64,000 nt of DNA from the NCBI GenBank assembly GCA_963787345.1, contig CAWBCW010000026.1:62001-126000 (forward strand). Reading direction: 5' to 3'. The notes beneath the pieces are model-generated. The model saw nothing but the letters and a program-made list of their open reading frames with translations, was not told the DNA's origin and did no database searches. Source of the DNA: Bacillus_BD sp963787345 (GTDB taxonomy: Bacteria; Bacillota; Bacilli; Bacillales; Cytobacillaceae). The position numbers and the translations under genes were made by a program. The number at the start of each line of letters is the position of its first letter. Positions within the stretch are counted from its first letter, which is position 1. Shown piece after piece: positions 40,218 to 49,136 of this stretch.

Positions 40218-42191
40218 ATGCCGTTTAACTTAAATAAAAAGCCTATTTACTCCTTTTTATATGGATTAATAGGAATAACAGTGGTGCTTCTTGGACTATT
40301 AGCTTATTATAATTGGATGTTGGCTGTTGCAGGGGTAGCTTTAGCCGCAATTCCCTTCACTTTTATCTTTATTTTTGAACAGAGGGAGAAAAGGGAAATT
40401 GAGGACTATATCGCAACTTTGTCTTACCGTGTAAAGAAGGTAGGCGAAGAAGCGTTGATGGAGATGCCGATTGGGATCATCCTAATTAATGATGATTATT
40501 ATATTGAGTGGGCCAATCCCTTTATTTCTTCTTGCTTCTCTGAGGATAAATTAATTGGCAGGTCCTTATATGATGTTGCTGAATCTCTTGTCCCACTAAT
40601 TAAACAAGAAGTGGATACAGAAATCATTACTCTACATGAAAGCAAATTTCGTGTCATTCATAAGCGTGAGGAAAAACTTCTCTATTTTCTAGATATTACG
40701 GAACAGGCCGAGACGGAAAAGATGTATGAAGAGGAAAAAACGGTGATCGCTCTTATTTTTCTTGATAATTATGATGATGTGACGCAGGGGATTGATGATG
40801 CAACAAGAAGCAGCTTGAATAATTCCGTTACCTCGATATTAAACAAATGGGCCCAGGAAAATGGCATATTTTTGAAGCGTATTTCTTCTGACCGCTTAGT
40901 GGCTGTCTTTAATGAAAATATTCTTCAGGAATTAGAAAAAGGTAAGTTTATTATATTAGATGAAGTTCGTGAGGCTACTGCTAAGCAAAACATTGCCCTT
41001 ACCCTCAGTATTGGAGTAGGCTCAGGGGTGACATCGCTTCCAGAGCTAGGTGCAATCGCCCAATCAAGCTTAGACTTAGCATTAGGAAGAGGCGGAGACC
41101 AAGTTGCCATTAAGCAGGCGAATGGAAAAGTGAAATTCTTTGGTGGAAAAAGCAATCCGGTTGAAAAGCGGACGCGAGTGCGGGCAAGAGTTATCTCCCA
41201 TGCATTGAAGGAGTTAGTTGTTGAAAGTGAAAAGGTCTTTATTATGGGGCATAAAAGCCCTGATATGGATGCAATAGGTGCGTCCATTGGGATTTTAAAG
41301 GTGGTTCAAGCAAACGATCGTGAAGGCTATATTGTCATTGACTTTAATGACATTGATAAAGGGGTTAGTCGATTAATGGAGGAAATCCACAAAAATGAGG
41401 CTCTATTTTCTCGATTTATCTCTCCTGAGCAAGCGTTGGAAATTGCGACGGATGATTCTTTACTCGTTATTGTGGACACCCATAAACCTTCTATGGTCAT
41501 TGAGGAGAAATTATTTTCAAAGATTGATCATGTGGTCGTGATTGATCACCACCGTCGTGGAGAGGAATTTATTAACCATCCATTATTAGTTTATATGGAA
41601 CCTTATGCTTCCTCAACCTCCGAATTGGTTACAGAATTGCTTGAATATCAGCCTAATAACGGTAAAATTGAGATGCTAGAGGCAACTGCTCTTTTAGCAG
41701 GGATCATTGTTGATACGAAGAGTTTTACACTTAGAACCGGATCTCGAACTTTCGACGCAGCCTCCTATCTTCGAGCACGTGGAGCGGACACTGTACTTGT
41801 ACAAAAGTTCCTAAAAGAGGACATTGAAACGTATGTTAAGCGAGCTAAATTAATTGAAAATGTTATTACTTATCACGAGGGAATTGCGATTGCTAAGGGT
41901 AGAGATGACGAAATGTACCATCAAGTCCTCATTGCACAAACAGCAGATACGTTATTAACAATGGATGGGATAAAGGCGTCTTTTGTCATTTCGATGCGTT
42001 CTGAAGACCTGATTGGGATTAGTGCCCGTTCTCTAGGTGATATTAATGTACAGCTTATTATGGAATCTCTTGGGGGCGGCGGTCATTTAACAAATGCTGC
42101 TACTCAATTATCTGGAATTTCTCTAGGTGAGGCTGAAGGACAACTTAAATTGGCAATTGATGAATATCTTGAAGGGAGACAGCAAGGATGA
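40218..42191 (+). CDS. gdpP: Cyclic di-AMP phosphodiesterase GdpP
   Basis: Membrane enzyme that hydrolyses c-di-AMP to pApA, controlling potassium and wall homeostasis. The 657-residue protein has two N-terminal membrane helices (about residues 10-55), a heme-binding-type PAS (about 80-145), a degenerate GGDEF (about 170-300) and DHH-DHHA1 domains. DHH motifs are HKSPDMDAIG and VIDHHRRGEEF, with GGGGH near the end. The ATG at 40218 follows GGGAGCTGAAAGT. Its stop overlaps the rplI start (ATGA). Confidence 0.96.
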   Translation: MPFNLNKKPIYSFLYGLIGITVVLLGLLAYYNWMLAVAGVALAAIPFTFIFIFEQREKREIEDYIATLSYRVKKVGEEALMEMPIGIILINDDYYIEWANPFISSCFSEDKLIGRSLYDVAESLVPLIKQEVDTEIITLHESKFRVIHKREEKLLYFLDITEQAETEKMYEEEKTVIALIFLDNYDDVTQGIDDATRSSLNNSVTSILNKWAQENGIFLKRISSDRLVAVFNENILQELEKGKFIILDEVREATAKQNIALTLSIGVGSGVTSLPELGAIAQSSLDLALGRGGDQVAIKQANGKVKFFGGKSNPVEKRTRVRARVISHALKELVVESEKVFIMGHKSPDMDAIGASIGILKVVQANDREGYIVIDFNDIDKGVSRLMEEIHKNEALFSRFISPEQALEIATDDSLLVIVDTHKPSMVIEEKLFSKIDHVVVIDHHRRGEEFINHPLLVYMEPYASSTSELVTELLEYQPNNGKIEMLEATALLAGIIVDTKSFTLRTGSRTFDAASYLRARGADTVLVQKFLKEDIETYVKRAKLIENVITYHEGIAIAKGRDDEMYHQVLIAQTADTLLTMDGIKASFVISMRSEDLIGISARSLGDINVQLIMESLGGGGHLTNAATQLSGISLGEAEGQLKLAIDEYLEGRQQG

Positions 42192-42634
42192 AGGTAATCT
42201 TTTTAAAAGACGTAAAAGGAAAAGGAAAAAAAGGTGAAGTTAAAAATGTAGCGGACGGCTACGCTCATAACTTTTTAATTAAGCAAGGGTTGGCAGTAGA
42301 GGCTAATTCAGCCAATATCAGTTCATTAAATGCACAAAAGAAGAAAGAAGAACAGTTGGCTGCTGAGGAATTGGCTGAAGCTAAGAAATTAAAAACGAAA
42401 TTAGATGAAACTACGATTGAATTAACGGCTAAATCAGGTGAGGGCGGTCGCTTATTCGGTTCAATTACAAGTAAGCAAATTGCAGATGAGTTACAAAAGA
42501 AACATTCAATTAAAATTGATAAGCGTAAAATTGAATTAGCTGATGGGATTCGTTCACTTGGCTATACGAAAGTGCCTGTTAAGCTTTATCCAGAAGTAAC
42601 TGCTACGTTAAATGTTCATGTTAAAGAAGCGTAA
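42188..42634 (+). CDS. rplI: Ribosomal protein L9
   Basis: A 148-residue protein with the L9 N-terminal signature MKVIFLKDVKGKGKKGEVKNVADGYAHNFL, a long connecting helix and a C-terminal rRNA-binding domain (GEGGRLFGSITSKQIADEL). It overlaps gdpP by four bases, so translation is coupled. Confidence 0.98.
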   Translation: MKVIFLKDVKGKGKKGEVKNVADGYAHNFLIKQGLAVEANSANISSLNAQKKKEEQLAAEELAEAKKLKTKLDETTIELTAKSGEGGRLFGSITSKQIADELQKKHSIKIDKRKIELADGIRSLGYTKVPVKLYPEVTATLNVHVKEA

Positions 42635-42698
42635 AGCGCGGGTTACTTATTTTGGAAGTACTTTTTTAAAATAAACGTGTTATGATTGTTAGGTAATT

Positions 42699-42734
42699 GA
42701 AATGTGATCAGGTCTATCTGGTCACATTTCTTAA
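42699..42734 (+). terminator. Terminator after rplI
   Basis: Stem GAAATGTGA-CAG / CTG-TCACATTTC (42699-42711 with 42718-42730) with a weak T-tail. Confidence 0.65.
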
Positions 42735-42924
42735 ACTATTTGAAAATGACTAATATAGAATATAGCTCCCTCTTTCACTTGATGTTAAGCCGAATCACAT
42801 AGCACGTGGCTCTTATGTGATCAGTGTTTATTAGTTGAAAAAGGGTGTTTTTATTTTGAACGTTAATTTTGCTAGAAGTAGATTTCTGGATTAGTAGATT
42901 ATGATTTTTATAGATCGTATTGAG

Positions 42925-42985
42925 CGAGGCGCTTCCGTTTTTCTTGTCTAGCTCCAGTGCTGACCAAGGCACTTGCGCTTTTCTT
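42925..42985. repeat. Intergenic repeat, copy C
   Basis: TCTAGCTCCAGTGC (42947-42960), TGACCAAGG, then CACTTGCGCTTTTC. Read on the minus strand this gives GAAAAGCGCAAGTGCC and GCACTGGAGCTAGA, the two ends of the longer copy at 44.7 kb joined without the middle. It lies just before the dnaC ribosome site. The rest of the 42635-43006 gap shows only the rplI terminator. Confidence 0.65.
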
Positions 42986-43006
42986 TATTAAGGGGGGTCA
43001 CATTGA

Positions 43007-44374
43007 ATGAGTGAAATTATGACAGATCATCTACCACCACAAAATGTAGAAGCTGAGCAGGCTGTGTTAGGGGCTATTTTTCTGGAACCATCAACTCTGA
43101 CAACAGCATCTGAAGTTTTAGCTCCTGAAGATTTTTATCGGGGGGCGCATCAGCGTATTTTTGATGCCATGATCAGGTTAAGTGACAAAGGTGAAGCTGT
43201 CGATTTAATTACCGTTACAGAGGAATTATCAAATGCAAATATCCTCGAAGACGTTGGTGGAATTGGCTATTTAACAGAATTGGCTGGTTCGGCACCAACC
43301 GCTGCTAATATTGAATATTATGCTAAAATTGTCGAAGAAAAATCGATTCTTCGCCGTTTGATTCGGACAGCAACCAATATCGTACAGGATGGTTATTCAC
43401 GGGAAGATGAGGTTGAGGCGCTATTAAGTGAAGCGGAAAAAAGCATTTTAGAAGTTTCACAGAAAAAGAAAGGTGGCGCCTTCCATCATATTAAAGATGT
43501 ACTTGTTCGAACATACGATAATATTGAGACACTGCATAGTCAAGTTGGAGATGTTACCGGAATAGCAACAGGCTTTGCGGAACTGGATCAGATTACAGCT
43601 GGATTTCAGCGTAACGATTTGATTATTGTCGGGGCCCGTCCCTCAATGGGGAAAACAGCCTTTGCCTTGAATATTGCTCAGAACGTTGCGACTAAAACAG
43701 GTGAAAATGTTGCGATTTTCAGTTTGGAGATGGGTGCAGAGCAACTGGTTATGCGTATGCTTTGTGCGGAAGGAAATATTGATGCTCAAAGACTGCGGAC
43801 AGGTTCTTTAACGGATGAGGATTGGGGTAAACTGATGTTGGCAATGGGGAGTCTCTCAAATGCAGGGATTTTCATTGATGATACACCAGGGGTGAAAATT
43901 CAGGACATCCAAGCGAAATGCCGCCGTTTAAAGCAGGAACAGGGTGGACTTGGGATGATTATGATTGACTATTTACAGTTAATCTTAGGGAGTGGCCGTC
44001 ATTCCGATAACCGTCAACAAGAAGTATCAGAAATCTCTCGTTCATTAAAAGGGCTTGCCCGTGAATTACAAGTACCGATTATTGCCCTTTCTCAGTTATC
44101 GCGTGGTGTTGAGCAACGCCAAGATAAACGACCAATGATGTCTGATATTCGTGAATCAGGAAGTATTGAGCAGGACGCCGATATTGTGGCCTTCCTTTAT
44201 CGTGATGACTACTATGATAAGGAATCGGAAAACAAGAATATTATTGAAATTATTATTGCTAAGCAGCGTAATGGTCCAACAGGCACGGTCTCTCTTGCCT
44301 TCGTTAAAGAATACAATAAATTCGTCAACTTGGAGCGGCGATTTGACGATAACTCGATGCCGTCAGGCGCATAA
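43007..44374 (+). CDS. dnaC: Replicative DNA helicase DnaC (DnaB type)
   Basis: Hexameric fork helicase, called DnaC in B. subtilis. The 455-residue protein has a DnaB N-terminal domain (PPQNVEAEQAVLGAIFLEP), a linker and a RecA-like core with Walker A ARPSMGKTAFALNIAQ, FSLEMGAEQLVMR and IDYLQLI. The ATG follows GGGGGGTCACATTGA. In B. subtilis purA follows; here tRNA genes come next. Confidence 0.97.
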   Translation: MSEIMTDHLPPQNVEAEQAVLGAIFLEPSTLTTASEVLAPEDFYRGAHQRIFDAMIRLSDKGEAVDLITVTEELSNANILEDVGGIGYLTELAGSAPTAANIEYYAKIVEEKSILRRLIRTATNIVQDGYSREDEVEALLSEAEKSILEVSQKKKGGAFHHIKDVLVRTYDNIETLHSQVGDVTGIATGFAELDQITAGFQRNDLIIVGARPSMGKTAFALNIAQNVATKTGENVAIFSLEMGAEQLVMRMLCAEGNIDAQRLRTGSLTDEDWGKLMLAMGSLSNAGIFIDDTPGVKIQDIQAKCRRLKQEQGGLGMIMIDYLQLILGSGRHSDNRQQEVSEISRSLKGLARELQVPIIALSQLSRGVEQRQDKRPMMSDIRESGSIEQDADIVAFLYRDDYYDKESENKNIIEIIIAKQRNGPTGTVSLAFVKEYNKFVNLERRFDDNSMPSGA

Positions 44375-44394
44375 AGATAAAATCCAATCAATCA

Positions 44395-44432
44395 GACTTG
44401 TAAACTATATTAATCGTTTACAAGTCTTTTTT
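44395..44432 (+). terminator. Terminator after dnaC
   Basis: Stem GACTTGTAAAC / GTTTACAAGTC then six T. Confidence 0.92.
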
Positions 44433-44525
44433 GGGGCATGACTGTTCTCTCCTACTTTCTTTTTGAAAAAGTCCTTGCCATTATCCATAATTCTATGGTA
44501 TTATAATAAGCGTCGTCATAAGTAC

Positions 44526-44601
44526 GAGCCATTAGCTCAGTTGGTAGAGCATCTGACTTTTAATCAGAGGGTCGCAGGTTCGAATCCTGCATGGCTCACC
44601 A
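44526..44601 (+). tRNA. tRNA-Lys (anticodon TTT)
   Basis: Acceptor GAGCCAT pairs with ATGGCTC, anticodon loop CTTTTAA gives TTT, T-arm GGTTCGAATCC, encoded ACCA. Confidence 0.97.
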
Positions 44602-44610
44602 TTCTTAAAT

Positions 44611-44682
44611 GGCCCGTTGGTCAAGCGGTTAAGACACCGCCCTTTCACGGCGGTAACACGGGTTCGAATCCCGTACGGGTCA
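44611..44682 (+). tRNA. tRNA-Glu (anticodon TTC)
   Basis: Acceptor GGCCCGT pairs with ACGGGTC, anticodon loop CTTTCAC gives TTC, T-arm GGTTCGAATCC. CCA is not encoded (discriminator A is followed by CTA), and a dispersed repeat begins immediately after. Confidence 0.95.
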
Positions 44683-44683
44683 C

Positions 44684-44803
44684 TAGAAAAGCGAAAGTGC
44701 CTTGCTCACCTCTGACAAGCACAAGACGAACGTTCAGGAAGATTATTTTTTAATTTCTTAACGGATTGGCTTGTGACCTCGAGGGGATAGGCACTGCAGC
44801 TAG
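44684..44803. repeat. Intergenic repeat, copy D (full-length type)
   Basis: About 120 bp between tRNA-Glu and tRNA-Asp. The ends are inverted: AGAAAAGCGAAAGTGCC at the left, GGCACTGCAGCTAGA at the right. Inside are GACAAGCACAAGACGAACGT and GGCTTGTGACCTCGAGGGG. From memory this is a dispersed repeat of Bacillus-group genomes with no settled function. No open frame. It would be part of the tRNA transcript. Confidence 0.7.
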
Positions 44804-44825
44804 ATAAGAATTACAATAATAAAAT

Positions 44826-44902
44826 GGTCCGGTAGTTCAGTTGGTTAGAATGCCTGCCTGTCACGCAGGAGGTCGCGGGTTCGAGTCCCGTCCGGACCGC
44901 CA
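44826..44902 (+). tRNA. tRNA-Asp (anticodon GTC)
   Basis: Acceptor GGTCCGG pairs with CCGGACC, anticodon loop CTGTCAC gives GTC, T-arm GGTTCGAGTCC, discriminator G and encoded CCA. Confidence 0.97.
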
Positions 44903-44946
44903 TTTTATTTAACTATTATGTGAATTATTTATATAGCCTATATCTT

Positions 44947-44993
44947 AAAACTGATTCGATGTTCTGAAAAGGAATTTCTAATCAGTTTTTTTA
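44947..44993 (+). terminator. Terminator after the tRNA cluster
   Basis: Stem AAAACTGATT / AATCAGTTTT (44947-44956 with 44980-44989) then a T-run. Confidence 0.75.
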
Positions 44994-45167
44994 TTGCGAT
45001 GCATAAGGACACTTAAGAATTTCTTAATCGCTTTTTTAAAAATAACAACGATCATTCCACTTTTGAACATATGTTTACCTCTTGTTACACCTCAGTATCT
45101 GCCTAAATAATTTCGCCACTTCTAGTGAAATCTATCCATAACGATAGTGCTAATTCTACCCAACTTA

Positions 45168-45197
45168 TTGAAAAGGATGAATGGAAAGCGATAAAAT
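45168..45197 (+). promoter_or_regulatory. Putative walRKHIJ promoter
   Basis: TTGAAA (45168-45173), 18-bp spacer, TAAAAT (45192-45197), about 90 bp before walR. The rest of the 386-bp gap before walR holds only the tRNA terminator. Confidence 0.5.
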
Positions 45198-45288
45198 GAT
45201 AAACTAGAGTAGGAAATCTCTATCTATTAAAGAGTCTATTTGATCTTAAGTAATGTTCCTACCTAATGTTATCGAAAGGAATGTAAAT

Positions 45289-45996
45289 ATGAATAAAAAA
45301 ATTTTAGTTGTTGATGACGAAAAGCCAATAGCCGATATATTACAATTTAATCTTAAGAAGGAAGGCTACGAGGTAGAATGTGCCTATGACGGGGATCAAG
45401 CCCTGGAAATGGTAGAATCCATTATCCCGGACTTAGTTTTACTGGACATCATGCTTCCTCAAAAAGATGGGATGGAAGTATGCAGAGAAATCCGCAAAAA
45501 GTATGAAATGCCTATTATTATGCTGACTGCGAAGGATTCAGAAATCGACAAAGTACTCGGACTGGAACTCGGGGCCGATGATTATATGACTAAGCCCTTC
45601 AGCACAAGAGAGTTAATTGCTAGGGTGAAGGCTAATCTAAGAAGACATAATCAAGTAGCAACAGCTCAAGATGAAGACGAGAACAATGAAATTACGATTG
45701 GTTCATTAACGATTCATCCGGACGCGTACGTTATTTCAAAACGTGGAGAAACGGTTGAATTAACACACCGTGAATTTGAATTGCTTCATTACCTGGCTAA
45801 ACATATTGGACAAGTGATGACCCGTGAACATTTATTACAAACCGTTTGGGGCTATGATTATTTTGGTGATGTTCGTACGGTTGATGTAACGGTAAGACGA
45901 TTAAGAGAAAAAATTGAAGATAACCCAAGTCATCCACTTTGGATTGTAACAAGAAGGGGAGTCGGCTACTATTTAAGAAACCCAGAGCAGGAGTAA
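45289..45996 (+). CDS. walR: Essential response regulator WalR (YycF)
   Basis: OmpR-type regulator of cell-wall hydrolase genes. Its 235 residues match B. subtilis. The receiver has VVDDEKPIAD and phospho-Asp in LVLLDIMLPQKDG (about residue 53), with switch Lys in MTKPFSTREL. The winged-helix output domain has RTVDVTVRRLREKIEDNP and RRGVGYYL. The ATG at 45289 follows GAAAGGAATG; the frame extension upstream has no family support. It leads the walRKHIJ operon. Confidence 0.97.
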   Translation: MNKKILVVDDEKPIADILQFNLKKEGYEVECAYDGDQALEMVESIIPDLVLLDIMLPQKDGMEVCREIRKKYEMPIIMLTAKDSEIDKVLGLELGADDYMTKPFSTRELIARVKANLRRHNQVATAQDEDENNEITIGSLTIHPDAYVISKRGETVELTHREFELLHYLAKHIGQVMTREHLLQTVWGYDYFGDVRTVDVTVRRLREKIEDNPSHPLWIVTRRGVGYYLRNPEQE

Positions 45997-46005
45997 TAAC
46001 GTTTT

Positions 46006-47832
46006 ATGAAAAATGTAAAGGTTTTCCAATCTATGCACTCAAAGACAGTTCTTATTTTTGTATTATTAGTTCTCCTTGTGATGCAGATTATCGGTGTATA
46101 TTTTGTCCGGCAATTAGAAACAACGTTAAAGGAAAATTTTAAAACATCGATTCGTGATAAGGAGGACTTACTTTCCTGGTATATTAAGGAGCAATTGACA
46201 AAGGAAAGAAGTGGAGACGATAAGTCATTAGAGGAAGAACTAAGAGGTTTACTTCAGGATTATCAAACAGAAGATATTTTAGAAGTAAGAGTAATTGATG
46301 CTCAATCAACGAAAATTTTAGGTACATCTGATGCCAATAGTCAACATCTTGTTGGTCAAAAGCCAACTGATAAAAGGATCAAAAGAGTCATTACGACCGG
46401 TCAACAGGATGACCAAGAATTTATTGACCGTAATACTGGGAAACGAATATGGGTATTATCTACGGCAATTATGAAAGAAGGGCAAATAATAGGTGCGATT
46501 GATTTTGTCGCAAATATAGAAAATGTCTATAAACAAATGCGAGATATTAATCAAATCTTTATTGCTGGAACTAGTCTTGCTTTATTTGTAACCATTATTG
46601 TCGGGTTTCTCCTAGCCAATGCCATTACCAAACCAATAAAGGATATGAGAAAACAAGCACTTGCCTTATCAAGGGGAAATTACTCTCGAAAAGTAAAAAT
46701 TTACGGGAATGACGAAATTGGTCAACTAGCTCATACTTTCAATAATTTAACGAAAAAACTCCAAGAAGCGCAGTCTACAACGGAAAGTGAAAGAAGAAAA
46801 CTTTCCTCTGTTCTCTCCTATATGACGGATGGAGTGATTGCGACAGATCGGCGCGGAAGAGTGATTTTAATTAATGATCAAGCAGCAAAGATGCTGGATG
46901 TTTCACGTGAAACCATTCTATCAGACCCGATTGTAGAAGTGCTAGATTTAGAAGATGAATATACATTTGAGGAGTTAATTTCTGAGACGGATAATGTCAT
47001 TCTTAATTACAGTACTGAAACAACCCCGTATATTTTACGGGCTAATTTTTCTGTTATTCAACGAGAAACAGGATTTGTAAATGGCCTTATTGCCGTTTTA
47101 CATGACATTACGGAGCAGGAAAAGATCGATATGGAACGTAGAGAATTTGTAGCGAACGTTTCGCATGAATTAAGAACCCCTTTAACAACGATGAGAAGCT
47201 ATTTGGAAGCATTAAGTGATGGGGCCTGGAAAGATGAAGAGATAGCTCCTTCCTTTTTAAATGTTACTCAGACTGAAACAGAACGGATGATTCGCTTAGT
47301 TAACGATCTCCTGCGACTTTCAAAAATGGATAGTAAGGATTACCGATTATCAAAGGAATGGATTGATGTAGTAGATTTTTACAATCAAATTATCGATCGC
47401 TTTGAAATGACGAAGAAACGAAATGTTACCTTTGAAAGGAAGCTTCCTGATAATGGAATCCTGCTAGAGTTTGATCCTGACAAAATCACACAGGTTATTG
47501 ATAATATTATTTCAAATGCCTTAAAGTACTCGCCTGAAGGTGGGAAAGTGACATTTAGAATAAAGGAACAAGATGATGAAGTTATTATTAGTGTAACCGA
47601 TCAAGGGATGGGGATTCCCAAGGGGAATATTGAAAAGATTTTTGGACGCTTTTATCGTGTTGATAAGGCAAGGACAAGGAAATTGGGGGGAACTGGACTA
47701 GGTCTTGCAATTGCAAAAGAAATGGTCGAAGCCCATGATGGCCGAATTTGGGCTAGGAGTATTGAAGGGAAAGGGACAACGATTTTCTTTAGTCTACCAT
47801 ACGAGACGTACGAGGAGGATGAGTGGAATTGA
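46006..47832 (+). CDS. walK: Essential sensor histidine kinase WalK (YycG)
   Basis: Partner kinase of WalR that senses wall status at the septum. The 608-residue protein has TM1 (about 14-34), an extracellular PAS-like domain (35-180), TM2 (183-205), HAMP (205-255), a cytoplasmic PAS (about 265-370), a HisKA domain with His387 in NVSHELRTPL, and an HATPase with NIISNALKYS and GGTGLGLAIAKEMVEAHDG. It starts nine bases after the walR stop and overlaps walH. A near-perfect parS lies in the PAS-coding part (46899-46914). Confidence 0.97.
   Translation: MKNVKVFQSMHSKTVLIFVLLVLLVMQIIGVYFVRQLETTLKENFKTSIRDKEDLLSWYIKEQLTKERSGDDKSLEEELRGLLQDYQTEDILEVRVIDAQSTKILGTSDANSQHLVGQKPTDKRIKRVITTGQQDDQEFIDRNTGKRIWVLSTAIMKEGQIIGAIDFVANIENVYKQMRDINQIFIAGTSLALFVTIIVGFLLANAITKPIKDMRKQALALSRGNYSRKVKIYGNDEIGQLAHTFNNLTKKLQEAQSTTESERRKLSSVLSYMTDGVIATDRRGRVILINDQAAKMLDVSRETILSDPIVEVLDLEDEYTFEELISETDNVILNYSTETTPYILRANFSVIQRETGFVNGLIAVLHDITEQEKIDMERREFVANVSHELRTPLTTMRSYLEALSDGAWKDEEIAPSFLNVTQTETERMIRLVNDLLRLSKMDSKDYRLSKEWIDVVDFYNQIIDRFEMTKKRNVTFERKLPDNGILLEFDPDKITQVIDNIISNALKYSPEGGKVTFRIKEQDDEVIISVTDQGMGIPKGNIEKIFGRFYRVDKARTRKLGGTGLGLAIAKEMVEAHDGRIWARSIEGKGTTIFFSLPYETYEEDEWN
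46899..46914. promoter_or_regulatory. parS-like site within walK
   Basis: TGTTTCACGTGAAACC matches the parS consensus at 15 of 16 positions, with only the outermost base deviating. It lies about 12.7 kb from the perfect parS in spo0J, on the same arm. Confidence 0.75.
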
Positions 47833-49136
47833 CATATGAAAAGGGAAAATCCATCATCTTGACAATCCTTGTTGTGTTAGGTGCCGCTTTAACTTTGAAT
47901 TTATGGTCCTATCAACCCAAAGTTGGCGAATTTGAAAATAAGTCTACTGTCAAAGAAGTTTTACTAAGTCCATCGAAGAAGGATATAAAGGACATTGTTA
48001 AAATCGATCAAGTTCTTTTTACCATTGAGGGGACCTATTATGGAACTTCCTCTGATGAGAAGATAGGTTTCATGATGAATGAGATCGGTAATTGGCAATT
48101 TGATGATACCTTTAGAAAGATATATAAATGCCTGTGTCTATAACAAAGCAACGTGATTCTATGCAAATTCTATATCCAAGTGATATATCTAGTGATTTAT
48201 TTTCGTCGATTTATAAGCTAAATGGGGACTTTCCAGAATTTCAATTTAATCAGATATTGATTGATTTTGAGAGTTCTGATGGAGCCGTTTATTTTATTTC
48301 AGAGGAAAATAAAGAGGTTTATGCAGGTAGTGTTCCAGTAACAGCGACGAATCAACTTAAGAATATCTTTTTAAATGAAGTAAAACAGTTTGCACAGTAT
48401 TTTCCGGTTACTTTAGATTCAGGGAAAACCATCTATTTGCCAAAGGATCGACCGGAACTCATGTATAGTCAACTAATTAAGGAAGATGTGAGTAGTGATC
48501 AATTAAAAAAGGCATTATTTGGCGACCCTAGTCTCGTACAAAAAAATCCTATTACACCAGGTTTTGAGTTTACCGATGGTCAAAAATTAATGAGAGAGAG
48601 TAGGGATAGTCATACAATTACGTATATTGATCTTTCAGAAGTAGAAAGTGCAGAGACGATTGACAATAACTATTCCTTAATTCAAAAGAGCGTTGATTTC
48701 GTTAATAATCATGGCGGCTGGACAGATGACTATCGGTTTGCTCGTTTGGATGAAGAACGGAATATGGTTCACTTCCGTATTTATAGTCCTGAAGGATATC
48801 CTGTTTTTGGTGAGAATAATCCGATATCTGAACTTGAGGTAGAATGGTCTGCAACTGGCGTAAGCCGTTATAATCGCAATAACTTTTCCCTTGGGCAATT
48901 GGCATTTGAGGAACCTAAAACTTTGGATTCTGGTGAGGAAGCCTCTTGAAAAAATTCAGGCAATTGAATCCTTTCAATCATCATTATTGCAAGATATTAA
49001 AGTTGGCTACAAAATGAACGTGAATGAGCGAACTGTCTCATTAGAGCCAAGCTGGTTTTACCTTTATGATGGTAAATGGCAGTCGCTAAATGAAGGTGGA
49101 ATAGGAGGGGAAGAGATTGGATTGGAGACAGATTAA
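47823..49136 (+). CDS. walH: WalK regulator WalH (YycH), frame broken twice as sequenced
   Basis: Membrane-anchored extracytoplasmic protein that, with WalI, controls WalK. The GTG start follows GAGGAGGATG and overlaps walK. The N-terminal helix (SIILTILVVLGAALTLNLW) lies in the first piece (47823-48143), which runs out of frame near 48120-48140. The middle piece (to 48949) carries QLAFEEPKTLDSGEE, and after a second shift near 48935 the protein continues as LEKIQAIESFQSSLLQDIKVGYKM to the stop at 49136. The joined length of about 437 residues is near normal. The operon is otherwise intact, so sequencing indels are the simplest reading. Confidence 0.85.
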
